From: Accumulibacter sp964420975
Lineage (GTDB): Bacteria > Pseudomonadota > Gammaproteobacteria > Burkholderiales > Rhodocyclaceae
DNA: 64,000 nucleotides
Assembly: GCA_964420975.1 (NCBI GenBank)
Contig: CAYQVH010000010.1
Coordinates: 35,339-99,338, forward strand
Direction: 5' to 3'
In this document: piece by piece, positions 1-7,606 of the stretch
How the letters are laid out: the number at the start of each line of letters is the position of its first letter
Numbering within the stretch: the first letter of the stretch is position 1
The notes under the pieces: generated by a model
What the model was told of the DNA's origin: nothing
The model's database searches: none
What the model saw: only the letters and a program-made list of their open reading frames with translations
Made by a program: the position numbers and the translations under genes

Positions 1-359
1 TGCGCGTGCCACGCACCTTCACCGCTCGCCTCGCCTTGATCGGTGACGCGGCACATGGCATCCACCCGCTTTCGGGACATGGCATCAACCTGGGTTTCCA
101 GGACGCTCGGGTGCTTGGCGAACTGTTGGCCGCCGCGCCCGCATGGCAAGATCCTGGCAGCGAACGACTTCTCGCCCGTTACCAACGTGAAAGGCGCGAA
201 GAAATCGTTTTAATGCAGTCAGTTACCCATGCTCTGCAGCGGCTGTTTGCAAGCGACTTCGCCGCCGCTCGCCGTTTGCGCAACGTGGGAATGAACCTCA
301 CCAATGGACTGCCGGTCATAAAAAATCTGCTCGTACGTTACGCCATCGGCGCCTTTTGA
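1..359 (+). CDS. UbiH/UbiF/Coq6-family FAD-dependent hydroxylase, C-terminal part
   Basis: This is the 3' end of a flavoprotein monooxygenase whose start lies before the window; the frame is open from base 3. The visible 118 residues carry the GDAAH motif that contacts FAD and the following HPLSGHGINLGFQDA stretch, which are typical of the ubiquinone-biosynthesis hydroxylases (UbiH, UbiF, UbiM, Coq6 families). These enzymes hydroxylate the aromatic ring of ubiquinone precursors using O2. The fragment is too short to decide which ring position it acts on. It lies 31 bp upstream of dsbC on the same strand, an arrangement common in Rhodocyclales. The family is clear; the exact subfamily is not. 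Confidence 0.85.
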   Translation, partial: RVPRTFTARLALIGDAAHGIHPLSGHGINLGFQDARVLGELLAAAPAWQDPGSERLLARYQRERREEIVLMQSVTHALQRLFASDFAAARRLRNVGMNLTNGLPVIKNLLVRYAIGAF

Positions 360-390
360 CGCCGCACGCCCGTCTTTCTGGAGATTCCCG

Positions 391-1104
391 ATGTCGATGA
401 AGTGTCTCGTTCCCCTCGTCGCGACTGCGGTCAGCCTGCCGATAGTGGCCGACGAAGCCACGATCAAGAAGGCCGTAGAAGGCAAGCTCAATGCCACGGT
501 CACCAGCGTTACCAAGACGCCCTACTTCGGGCTGTATGAAGTCTATGCCGATGGTCAGATCGTCTACACCGATGAGAAGGTTACCGCCTTGCTGGGGGGG
601 CCGCTGGTCGACGCCAAGACGATGAAAAACGTGACCGCCGAACGGCTGCAGAAGCTGACCGCGATCAAGTTCAACGAATTGCCGCTGAACTACGCCGTGA
701 AGCAGGTGCGCGGCGATGGCAAACGCGTCTTTGCGACTTTCGAGGATCCCAACTGCGGCTACTGCAAGAAGCTGGCGCGGGAAATGGCCAGACTGGACAA
801 CGTCACCATCTACACTTTTCTCTATCCGATTCTTTCGCCCGACTCATTGGAAAAGTCCAACCAGATCTGGTGTTCGGCTGACCGCGCCAGAGCCTGGAAC
901 GACTGGATGCTTGACGGCAAGGCGCCGTCCGGTAGAGGCGACTGCGATACGAGCGCGATCAAGGCGACGATCGAGACCGGTCGGAAACTGGCGATCAATG
1001 GCACGCCGACGATTTTCTTTGCCGATGGCGAGCGTATTCCTGGTGCCGTACCGCTCACCAAAATCGAGCAAAAGCTGACGCAGAGTCCCAGTGCTAGCCG
1101 GTAA
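391..1104 (+). CDS. dsbC: Thiol:disulfide interchange protein DsbC (disulfide isomerase)
   Basis: A 237-residue periplasmic disulfide isomerase. The first 20 residues form a short signal peptide ending near IVA-DE. An N-terminal dimerisation domain (about 21-85) is followed by a thioredoxin fold with the active site C122-G-Y-C125 in the context DPNCGYCKK, and the cis-proline loop GTPTIFF near residue 204. DsbC reshuffles wrong disulfides in secreted proteins and is kept reduced by DsbD; its many substrates would include c-type cytochromes like those encoded nearby. The length matches the family (about 235). The ATG at 391 is preceded by a GGAG-like site (ctggagattccc). Possibly co-transcribed with the upstream hydroxylase. 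Confidence 0.95.
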   Translation: MSMKCLVPLVATAVSLPIVADEATIKKAVEGKLNATVTSVTKTPYFGLYEVYADGQIVYTDEKVTALLGGPLVDAKTMKNVTAERLQKLTAIKFNELPLNYAVKQVRGDGKRVFATFEDPNCGYCKKLAREMARLDNVTIYTFLYPILSPDSLEKSNQIWCSADRARAWNDWMLDGKAPSGRGDCDTSAIKATIETGRKLAINGTPTIFFADGERIPGAVPLTKIEQKLTQSPSASR

Positions 1105-1187
1105 TTAGCCGCCCCCGGGCGGGCGTTAACGGCGCCAGACCCCGCTCACGCCCGCCGAGTTGACGGTGCCCAATGGCCGTCCTATCC

Positions 1188-1210
1188 TGAATTCGGAGCC
1201 GCCGAATTCA
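1188..1210. promoter_or_regulatory. Perfect 9-bp inverted repeat upstream of the HIG1 gene
   Basis: TGAATTCGG (1188-1196) and CCGAATTCA (1202-1210) are exact inverted copies separated by 5 bp. There is no T-tract, so it is not a standard terminator. It lies 83 bp after dsbC and 80 bp before the HIG1-type gene and could be an operator or a transcript hairpin. No regulator can be named. Confidence 0.4.
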
Positions 1211-1290
1211 GCCCCGCGTGTCACACCTCAGCCTGGCCAGCGGCGGCGCGTATCCGAATCCACGTACAACTGGGGGAAGGAGCGAGCGCC

Positions 1291-1485
1291 ATGAAACTGC
1301 TCACCGTGATGATCTTTCTGGCCATGGCGGCCACTGTCGTGGCGCTGTTTCTCGGCATCAACTCGATGGAGCGAGGCGGCGAGTTCGACCGCACGCACAG
1401 CACACGCTACATGAAGATGCGCGTCGGTTTTCAGGGACTGACGCTGGTCTTGCTGGTGATAGCGCTCTATCTGGCCGGTGGCTGA
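1291..1485 (+). CDS. HIG1-domain twin-transmembrane protein
   Basis: A 64-residue protein with two membrane helices (about 3-22 and 46-62) joined by a polar loop containing ERGGEFDRTHSTRYMKMRV. This loop, with Gly-Gly-x-Phe and the MRxRVxxQGxxL pattern, matches small proteobacterial HIG1-domain proteins. In mitochondria the HIG1 family (Rcf1) helps assemble or modulate cytochrome c oxidase; the bacterial members are usually near haem-copper oxidase or cytochrome genes but their role is not settled. A good ribosome-binding site (gaaggagcg) sits 9 bp before the ATG. A two-haem cytochrome c follows 108 bp downstream. Confidence 0.8.
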   Translation: MKLLTVMIFLAMAATVVALFLGINSMERGGEFDRTHSTRYMKMRVGFQGLTLVLLVIALYLAGG

Positions 1486-1593
1486 ACACCTCTGCCCTGT
1501 CTGCCTGAGCAGCCAATCGGCGATCGAGCGTCGTCGAAAAATGGCTCGCGGGCTTCCGGTGTTGGCGATTCTCTTGCGGGTGGGAGGAATGAG

Positions 1594-2688
1594 ATGAACA
1601 GCGAGCAGACGGAGAAGAACTGGCCGCGGACGCCGGTTGGGCGCTGGGCGAGCGTAGCAGGACGGGCGCTGATCGTGCTGGGAGCACTCGGAGGGTCGGG
1701 TGCGCAAGGCGCTGGCGAGCGGAGCGGGAAAGAGGTCGTCGAAGCCGTTTGCCAGTCGTGTCATGGCTCAGGTTTGAATGGCGCGCCACGGATGGGCGAC
1801 CGCAACGCTTGGGCAGCGCGCTCCGAACAGGGTCTGACCAACCTGACCACTCATGCCATCCAGGGTATCCGCAATATGCCGGCGCACGGGGGTGATCCCA
1901 AGCTAAGCGACCTGGAAATCGCGCGAGCGGTGACCTATATGGTGAATCAGTCAGGAGGCAAGTGGATCGAGCCGCTGAGCAGCAAGGAAATACTCGCCGA
2001 GCGCAGCGGCGCGCAGGTGGTCAAGGCCCAGTGCAGCAAGTGCCACGAAACCGGAACCGACGGCGCGCCGAGAATTGGTGACCGCAACCAGTGGGTCCCC
2101 CGCATGAAACGGGGCATCGACGCGCTGACGCGATCGGCGATTGCCGGCCACGGCGGTATGCCACCGCGTGGGGGTGAGGCCAACCTGACCGACAGTGAGG
2201 TGAGGAACGCCATTCTGTACCTGTTCAACCCGACGACGACGGCTGCCGGCAAGGTGGCGGTTGCTGCTCACGAGCACGGTACGACGCCAGCGGCGAGCGG
2301 CTCGGGCAACGTGAAGACGGTCGACGGGGTCGACATTCATCTCGGCTTCCAGCGTGCCGAAAGCCTGCTATCGTTTCCGGAACAGTCGGCCGAGCGGACG
2401 ATGCACGGCGGAGTTCCGAAAGGCCGTGATTACTACCACGTCAATATCACGCTTGCCGACCACGCGACCGGCGCGCCGATCGACAACGCCAGGGTCGAGG
2501 TCGAGGTTGGCGAAGTGGGTCTGACGAGCCAAAGCAAGTTGCTCGAGCCCATGCCCGGTGCGCGCGGAACGAGTTTCGGCGAATACTTGAGGATGACGGG
2601 CAAGGCGCTTTATCAAGTCACCGTACGCGTGCAGCGTCCAGGGTTCCCGCGTCCGCTCGAAGCCAAGTTTTCACACCGCATCAACTAA
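1594..2688 (+). CDS. Two-domain cytochrome c5-like protein with unassigned C-terminal domain
   Basis: A 364-residue exported dihaem cytochrome. Residues 20-40 form the hydrophobic export segment. Two successive class-I cytochrome c domains carry C53-QS-C56-H57 and C147-SK-C150-H151, each followed by an x-GAPR-(M/I)-GDR motif and by distal methionines in NMPAHGG and GMPPRGG, as in the cytochrome c5 family. After about residue 225 comes a further 140-residue domain with no CXXCH; it starts around VDGVDIHLGFQRAES and looks beta-rich (YYHVNITLAD, ARVEVEVGEVG, YQVTVRVQRPGF). I do not recognise that domain; a periplasmic immunoglobulin-like or metal-binding sandwich is possible. A strong Shine-Dalgarno (gggaggaatgag) fixes the ATG. 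An electron-transfer role is expected; the partner is unknown. Confidence 0.85.
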   Translation: MNSEQTEKNWPRTPVGRWASVAGRALIVLGALGGSGAQGAGERSGKEVVEAVCQSCHGSGLNGAPRMGDRNAWAARSEQGLTNLTTHAIQGIRNMPAHGGDPKLSDLEIARAVTYMVNQSGGKWIEPLSSKEILAERSGAQVVKAQCSKCHETGTDGAPRIGDRNQWVPRMKRGIDALTRSAIAGHGGMPPRGGEANLTDSEVRNAILYLFNPTTTAAGKVAVAAHEHGTTPAASGSGNVKTVDGVDIHLGFQRAESLLSFPEQSAERTMHGGVPKGRDYYHVNITLADHATGAPIDNARVEVEVGEVGLTSQSKLLEPMPGARGTSFGEYLRMTGKALYQVTVRVQRPGFPRPLEAKFSHRIN

Positions 2689-2700
2689 GCGCCCAGCAAC

Positions 2701-2734
2701 GCCGTCGGTCGGTGCGCTGAACCGACCCGACGGC
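2701..2734 (+). terminator. Strong hairpin after the dihaem cytochrome gene
   Basis: GCCGTCGGTCGGT (2701-2713) pairs with ACCGACCCGACGGC (2721-2734) with a single bulged C and a 7-base loop, 12 bp after the stop codon. It has no U-tract, so it may end transcription weakly or protect the mRNA 3' end. Confidence 0.5.
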
Positions 2735-3063
2735 GTCCCGGCGGTGAGGACGGCTGGCGGGATCGACGAGCGATGGCGTATTTGACTTTGGCATTGAGCG
2801 CGAAGAAAATAATGGGGTGACTTCAGACGGCCCATCGGGCTCTGAGATCGCAGACCCTACTTTTGCGGCGGCAGTGCCCGCCAGCTCCGGCAGAAGGTTT
2901 TCCCCTCCCTTTTGGAAAGCCTTGAGCGACCTGCATTGCAGCTCGTCATCGCCACGGATTCCCTCGTTGTCGAACCGCCGGCGTCAGCGGCGGTCGTCGG
3001 CTCGCGCGCTCGTGGCCTGATACGGCGCCGAAGAACCGGTTTTTTCCCACCTGGAGTACCTGA
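2735..3063. other. Intergenic region before the CNNM operon
   Basis: No convincing gene is seen. An AT-rich stretch holds TTGACT (2782-2787) and, after 18 bp, AAAATA (2806-2811), a possible sigma-70 promoter for the CNNM pair about 250 bp downstream. A 67-codon frame at 2817-3020 is Ser/Arg-rich with no recognisable pattern and is left out. Confidence 0.3.
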
Positions 3064-4470
3064 ATGGACCCTTCCCTATGGATTGAACTGATCGTTTTTA
3101 TCGTTCTTCTCGCGTGTTCGGGATTCTTCTCGAGTACCGAAACCTCTTTATTTTCACTCAGTTCCTTCCAGCTCGAACAAATGCGTGCGGCCAAGAACCC
3201 GCGCATTGAACTGATCGAGCGTCTGCGCAGCGAGCCGCGGCGCCTGATCGTCACCATCCTGATCGGCAACGAGTTCGTCAACGTCTCGGCCTCGGTCATC
3301 TCGGCAGCAATGATCATCCATCTCTTCGGTGCCGAAAACGAGATGATCAATCTGCTCGTCATGGTTCCCATCCTGCTGCTCTTTGGCGAGATCACGCCAA
3401 AGGTGCTGGCGATTCGCAACAACGTCGCTTTTGCCAACGCCGAGTGTCGTCCGATCAACCTGTTCGCCCGGCTGATCACCCCTTTGCGCGAAGTAATCCG
3501 CCACATCGCCGAATTCTTCATCACCTTGATCGTCGGCAAGCAGCGTTCGCAAGGCAATCTGGTAACCGAAGACATGATTCGCACGCTGGTGCATGACGCG
3601 GTCGGTGAAGGGGCGCTCGACAGCCAGGAGGCGCAATACATCGAGAAGATCTTCGACTTCGGCAACAAGTCGCTGCGCGACATCATGCGTCCGCGTTCCG
3701 ACATCCAGTTCCTGTCGGTCGACCTGCCGGTTGGTGAGATGATCGCGCAGATCAGGGCGAGCCGGCAGTCGCGTTATCCAGTGTTCAAGGAAAACCGGGA
3801 TACGATCCTTGGCGTGCTGCATACGCGCGATCTCCTCGGCGTCGATCTGGCACGACTCGAACGCGACCCTCAGGGCGTTCGCAAACTCCTGCGCCAGGCC
3901 AGTTTCTTTCCCGAATCGAAGCCGGCGGTCGAACTGTTTCACACTTTCCGCCAACGCAAGCTATCGTTCGCCTTGATCGTTGACGAATACGGCGGCGTCA
4001 CCGGTCTGGTCACCATGGAAGACTTGCTGGAATGCGTCTTCGGCGAGATCACCAGCCCCAGCGATACCGATGTGTTTACTCGACATTTGCTGAAAGACAG
4101 CGCCAACGGCCAGCGCTTGATCGACGCCGGCGTTGCGCTCGAAGACTTCAATCGTGCTTTGGCAGTGAATGTCACTGCTGACGACGCGGAGACGCTTGCC
4201 GGAGCCCTGCTCGAAGCGTTCGGAGAACTGCCGCCAGTCGGAGCGATGACCAATCTTGGCGGGCTGAGGTTTACCGTCGACGGGGTCGAGAACAACCGTA
4301 TCACGCGTGTCATCGTTGAAGTGTTGCCGCGAGAGGCAAGTGCAGCCGAGGGCGAAGCAGCGGGCTCGGCGGATGACTACAGCGCAGGAGGCACGGCCAG
4401 GGAAGTCACTGACGAGGTCGGCGAAGAGAGTACACAGTTGCCGGAAAAGGGAGAGAGCCGTCATGTCTGA
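3064..4470 (+). CDS. CNNM/CBS/CorC-HlyC-type membrane protein (hemolysin family)
   Basis: A 468-residue inner-membrane protein with the usual family layout: an N-terminal CNNM transmembrane domain (about 1-190, opening with a membrane helix followed by GFFSSTETSLFSLS), a CBS pair (about 210-330, with SRYPVFKENRDTILGVLHTRDLL and IVDEYGGVTGLVTMEDLLE), and a C-terminal CorC_HlyC domain (about 345-435) followed by a polar, acidic tail. Family members take part in Mg2+/Co2+ efflux or tolerance and the CBS pair binds adenine nucleotides; the substrate here is inferred. The ATG is preceded by ctggagtacctga. The stop codon overlaps the start of a paralogue by 8 bp (ATGTCTGA), so the two are almost certainly translated together. 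Confidence 0.88.
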   Translation: MDPSLWIELIVFIVLLACSGFFSSTETSLFSLSSFQLEQMRAAKNPRIELIERLRSEPRRLIVTILIGNEFVNVSASVISAAMIIHLFGAENEMINLLVMVPILLLFGEITPKVLAIRNNVAFANAECRPINLFARLITPLREVIRHIAEFFITLIVGKQRSQGNLVTEDMIRTLVHDAVGEGALDSQEAQYIEKIFDFGNKSLRDIMRPRSDIQFLSVDLPVGEMIAQIRASRQSRYPVFKENRDTILGVLHTRDLLGVDLARLERDPQGVRKLLRQASFFPESKPAVELFHTFRQRKLSFALIVDEYGGVTGLVTMEDLLECVFGEITSPSDTDVFTRHLLKDSANGQRLIDAGVALEDFNRALAVNVTADDAETLAGALLEAFGELPPVGAMTNLGGLRFTVDGVENNRITRVIVEVLPREASAAEGEAAGSADDYSAGGTAREVTDEVGEESTQLPEKGESRHV

Positions 4471-5710
4471 GATCTGGATCACCGCCCTGTTGATGGTCAT
4501 CTGCCTGATCGCCGAGGGGTTTTTCTCGGGCTCCGAACTCGGGATGGTCAGTGCTGACCGTATGAAACTGCGTCATGACGCTGCCAAGGGGTCGCGCGGC
4601 GCGCGGCTGGCGCTGGAAATGCTCGAAAAGCGTCCTGAGTGGCTATTATCGACGACGCTCGTCGGCACCAACATCGCAGTGGTCGCCAACTCGACGATCG
4701 CGACGGCGCTGATGATTTCGCTGTTTGGTGAGGCTGGAAGCTGGCTGGCCGTTTTTCTCGTCGCGCCGCTGATTTGGGTCTTCGGCGAGATCGTACCGAA
4801 GAGTGTCTTCCAGCAGCGCGCCGACGTCATTACCCCGTACGTTATCTATGTCCTGCGGTTTTTTTCGCTTCTTTTCTGGCCGATCCTGGTCGTCTTTGTG
4901 ACGTTGTCCAAGGTTCTTTCCCGGCTTGCGGGCAGTCGCGACGAACATAACCCTTTCACTCTGCGCGAGCAGATTCAGAGCATGGTGCAGATGCCACCGC
5001 AGGAAGGCGGTGACATTCAGCCGATCGAGAAGACGATGATCCGGCGAATGTTCAACTTCTCCGAGACCACCGTCTACAAGGTGATGGTGCCGCTGATCGA
5101 CGTCAACGCAATCGAGAAGCGCAGTACGGTCGGCCAGGCCGTGCAACTGGCTGTACGCTGCTCGCACATCCGCCTGCCGGTGTTCGACGAGCGGATCGAC
5201 CGTGTGGTCGGTGTCCTCAATACGATGGATTTGCTCGGTGTCGCTGAGACGGAAGCGATCGAGTCGTTTATTCGTCCGGTGCGCTATGTTCCAGGCAGCA
5301 AGAGCGCCGAATCGATGCTCGTCGAGCTGCGCAAGGACGGTGACGCGATGGCCGTGGTCATGGATGAGTTCGGCGGTGCCGAAGGCATCGTCACCATCGA
5401 GGACATCATCGAGGAAGTGGTCGAGGATATTGAGGACGAGTACGACCGGCAGGAGAAGCCGGCCGAATGGCTCAAGAAACTCGGTCATCAGGACTACTTG
5501 GTGAGCGCTCGTGCCGATCCGCAGATACTGCTTGAAAAGCTCGGACTCCGGCTCCCCGGCGACGGCGGCTACGACACGCTGTCGGGATTTCTGCTCGAGT
5601 ACGCACGCGAAATTCCAAAATCAGGAACAACGATCGAAGTCGAGAACATCAAGTTCACCATTCAGCGGGCGACACCTCAGGTAATTCAGGAGGTGCAGGT
5701 CCGCTGGTAG
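4463..5710 (+). CDS. Second CNNM/CBS/CorC-HlyC-type membrane protein
   Basis: A 415-residue paralogue of the preceding gene: CNNM membrane domain (1-185, with AEGFFSGSELGMVSADRMKLR at the start), CBS pair (about 205-325, with HIRLPVFDERIDRVVGVLN and VMDEFGGAEGIVTIEDIIEE) and CorC_HlyC domain to the end. The open frame reaches further upstream into the first gene, but the ATG at 4463, just inside the upstream stop, follows a gagagag site and places the first membrane helix correctly, so I use it. Adjacent tandem copies suggest a heteromeric cation transporter. Known for the family: Mg2+/Co2+ export; inferred here: hetero-oligomer. Confidence 0.88.
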   Translation: MSEIWITALLMVICLIAEGFFSGSELGMVSADRMKLRHDAAKGSRGARLALEMLEKRPEWLLSTTLVGTNIAVVANSTIATALMISLFGEAGSWLAVFLVAPLIWVFGEIVPKSVFQQRADVITPYVIYVLRFFSLLFWPILVVFVTLSKVLSRLAGSRDEHNPFTLREQIQSMVQMPPQEGGDIQPIEKTMIRRMFNFSETTVYKVMVPLIDVNAIEKRSTVGQAVQLAVRCSHIRLPVFDERIDRVVGVLNTMDLLGVAETEAIESFIRPVRYVPGSKSAESMLVELRKDGDAMAVVMDEFGGAEGIVTIEDIIEEVVEDIEDEYDRQEKPAEWLKKLGHQDYLVSARADPQILLEKLGLRLPGDGGYDTLSGFLLEYAREIPKSGTTIEVENIKFTIQRATPQVIQEVQVRW

Positions 5711-5791
5711 GCGCCTGAGCCCGGCAAGGCGTGACGTCAGTTTTCTCGTCGCGCCCCGTCGGCCAACAGCTGACGCGATGAGACCCACACC

Positions 5792-6358
5792 TTGTTGACC
5801 CGCGAGCTGTTGCGCCATCTGGAAACTCCAGCTCCGGTGGTGCGCCTGATCGAGGTACGCGCCGTGCTGGCGGACGACGGCAGTTTGCGGATCGACTACT
5901 GTCTGCGCGGCGATATGGCGCGTCTGCGAATCCCGGAGGCCACCGTCGCCGGCAACAAGGACGGGCTCTGGGAGCACACCTGCTTCGAAGCGTTCGCCAG
6001 CGTCAAAGGCACCGCCGCCTATCGCGAGTACAATTTCTCTCCTGCGGGTGATTGGGCGGCGTATGCGTTTCACGCCTACCGCCAGATCGACCGCGATTGG
6101 ACGCTGGCGATACCGCCGCGAATCGACGCTCGGCTGACGGCCGGTCGCCTGGAGCTTGGCGTCGTCCTCGCTGCGGAGGCTTTACCGCCACGCGCGCGCG
6201 GCGCGCCGCTACTGCTCGGCTTGGCCGCCGTCGTCGAGGCGGCGGATACGATCGACGGCAGCCACAGTTACTGGGCGCTTCGCCATCCGGCGGCGCGGCC
6301 CGATTTTCATCACCGTGACGGTTTTATCTTGCAACTGGTGCCGTCGCCCGGTTTGTAG
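5792..6358 (+). CDS. DOMON-like domain protein
   Basis: A 188-residue protein resembling the bacterial DOMON-like family: a beta-sandwich with the signatures LWEHTCFEAFA, YREYNFSPAGDWAAYAF and SYWALRHPAARPDFHH. No signal peptide is visible. DOMON domains bind haem or sugars in other proteins, but the function of this stand-alone family is unknown. The only usable start is TTG (5792 or 5795), because an in-frame stop lies at 5771. It ends 16 bp before the NamZ-type gene and is probably co-transcribed with it; the pairing recalls murein-recycling neighbourhoods where DOMON-like proteins sit beside muropeptide enzymes. Confidence 0.75.
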   Translation: MLTRELLRHLETPAPVVRLIEVRAVLADDGSLRIDYCLRGDMARLRIPEATVAGNKDGLWEHTCFEAFASVKGTAAYREYNFSPAGDWAAYAFHAYRQIDRDWTLAIPPRIDARLTAGRLELGVVLAAEALPPRARGAPLLLGLAAVVEAADTIDGSHSYWALRHPAARPDFHHRDGFILQLVPSPGL

Positions 6359-6374
6359 CCGAACAAGGAAATCA

Positions 6375-7586
6375 ATGCCCGCGCTGGAAACCGGTCTCGA
6401 CCGTCTGCTTGCCGATCACGAACTGCGCCGCCCGCTGTCCGGACTGCGTGTGGCGCTGGTCGCCCACCCGGCGTCGGTGACTGCCCAGTTGCAACACGCC
6501 GTCGACGCCCTGTCCACGACACCCGACCTCAAGCTACACGCCGCCTTCGGACCGCAGCACGGCCTGCGCGGCGACAAGCAGGACAATATGGTCGAGTCGT
6601 GCGACTTCGTCGATTCCGCGCACGGCATTCCGGTCTTCAGCCTTTACGGCGCCGTGCGCCGCCCGACGCCGGCGATGATGGCGTGTTTTGACGTCCTGCT
6701 CGTCGACCTCCAGGACCTCGGCTGCCGCGTGTACACCTTCATCACGACGCTGCGCTATCTGCTCGAGGCGGCGGCGGCGCACGGCAAGGCAGTCTGGATA
6801 CTCGATCGCCCAAACCCGACCGGCAGACGGGTCGAGGGCTTGCGACTGCATCCAGGTTGGGAGAGCTTCGTCGGCGCCGGCCCGCTGCCGATGCGCCATG
6901 GTCTGACGATGGGCGAGCTCGCCTGCTGGTTCATCCGACAGCTCGATCTCGACCTCGATTGCACGGTCATTCGGATGCGCGGCTGGGAACCCGACCAACC
7001 GCCCGGCTACGGCTGGCCGCTCGGCGAACGTGCGTGGATCAACCCGAGCCCGAATGCGCCGAACTTGTCGATGGCACGTTGCTACTCCGGAACGGTGATG
7101 CTCGAAGGGAGCACCCTGTCCGAGGGTCGCGGCACGACTCGCCCGCTCGAGGTTTTCGGCGCCCCCGACATCGATGCCGCGGCCGTGCTGAAGCGCATGG
7201 CGGCGCTCGCTCCCGACTGGCTGCACGGTTGCCGTCTGCGCGAGTGCTGGTTTGAGCCGACTTTTCACAAACATGCGGGAAGCCTGTGCCACGGCGTGCA
7301 GATTCATGTCGACGAGCCTGGCTACGAGCACGACGCGTTTCGACCGTGGCGGCTTCAGTGCCTGGCCTTCAAGGCCTTGCGGCAATTGCAGCCGGATTAC
7401 CCGTTGTGGCGTGACTTCCCCTACGAATACGAGTATGACCGCTTGGCAATCGACCTCATCAACGGCTCGCCGCTGTTGCGAAAGTGGATTGATGACGCGC
7501 AGGCAACACCGGCCGACCTGGAGGTGCTGAGCCGCACGGATGAGGAATCGTGGCTCGAGGAGCGCGCCGAGTTCCTGCTTTACTGA
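6375..7586 (+). CDS. NamZ-family exo-beta-N-acetylmuramidase (DUF1343)
   Basis: A 403-residue protein of the DUF1343 family, whose characterised member NamZ releases terminal N-acetylmuramic acid from peptidoglycan fragments. Recognisable blocks are FGPQHGLRGDKQDNM near the N-terminus, the LLVDLQDLGCRVYTFI segment, the RPNPTGRRVEG loop and the LSEGRGTTRPLEVFGAP signature. No lipoprotein or Sec signal is seen, so this copy may act in the cytoplasm on recycled muropeptides. The frame extends upstream into the DOMON-like gene, but the ATG at 6375 after an aaggaa site matches the family N-terminus (DRLLADHELRRPLSGLRVALVAHP). Confidence 0.88.
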   Translation: MPALETGLDRLLADHELRRPLSGLRVALVAHPASVTAQLQHAVDALSTTPDLKLHAAFGPQHGLRGDKQDNMVESCDFVDSAHGIPVFSLYGAVRRPTPAMMACFDVLLVDLQDLGCRVYTFITTLRYLLEAAAAHGKAVWILDRPNPTGRRVEGLRLHPGWESFVGAGPLPMRHGLTMGELACWFIRQLDLDLDCTVIRMRGWEPDQPPGYGWPLGERAWINPSPNAPNLSMARCYSGTVMLEGSTLSEGRGTTRPLEVFGAPDIDAAAVLKRMAALAPDWLHGCRLRECWFEPTFHKHAGSLCHGVQIHVDEPGYEHDAFRPWRLQCLAFKALRQLQPDYPLWRDFPYEYEYDRLAIDLINGSPLLRKWIDDAQATPADLEVLSRTDEESWLEERAEFLLY

Positions 7587-7606
7587 AGGCCAGCTGACGG
7601 TTGGCG

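Noticed and set aside
2817..3020. 67-codon plus-strand frame before the CNNM genes
   Set aside because: Ser/Arg-rich, no start signal and no pattern of a known small protein.
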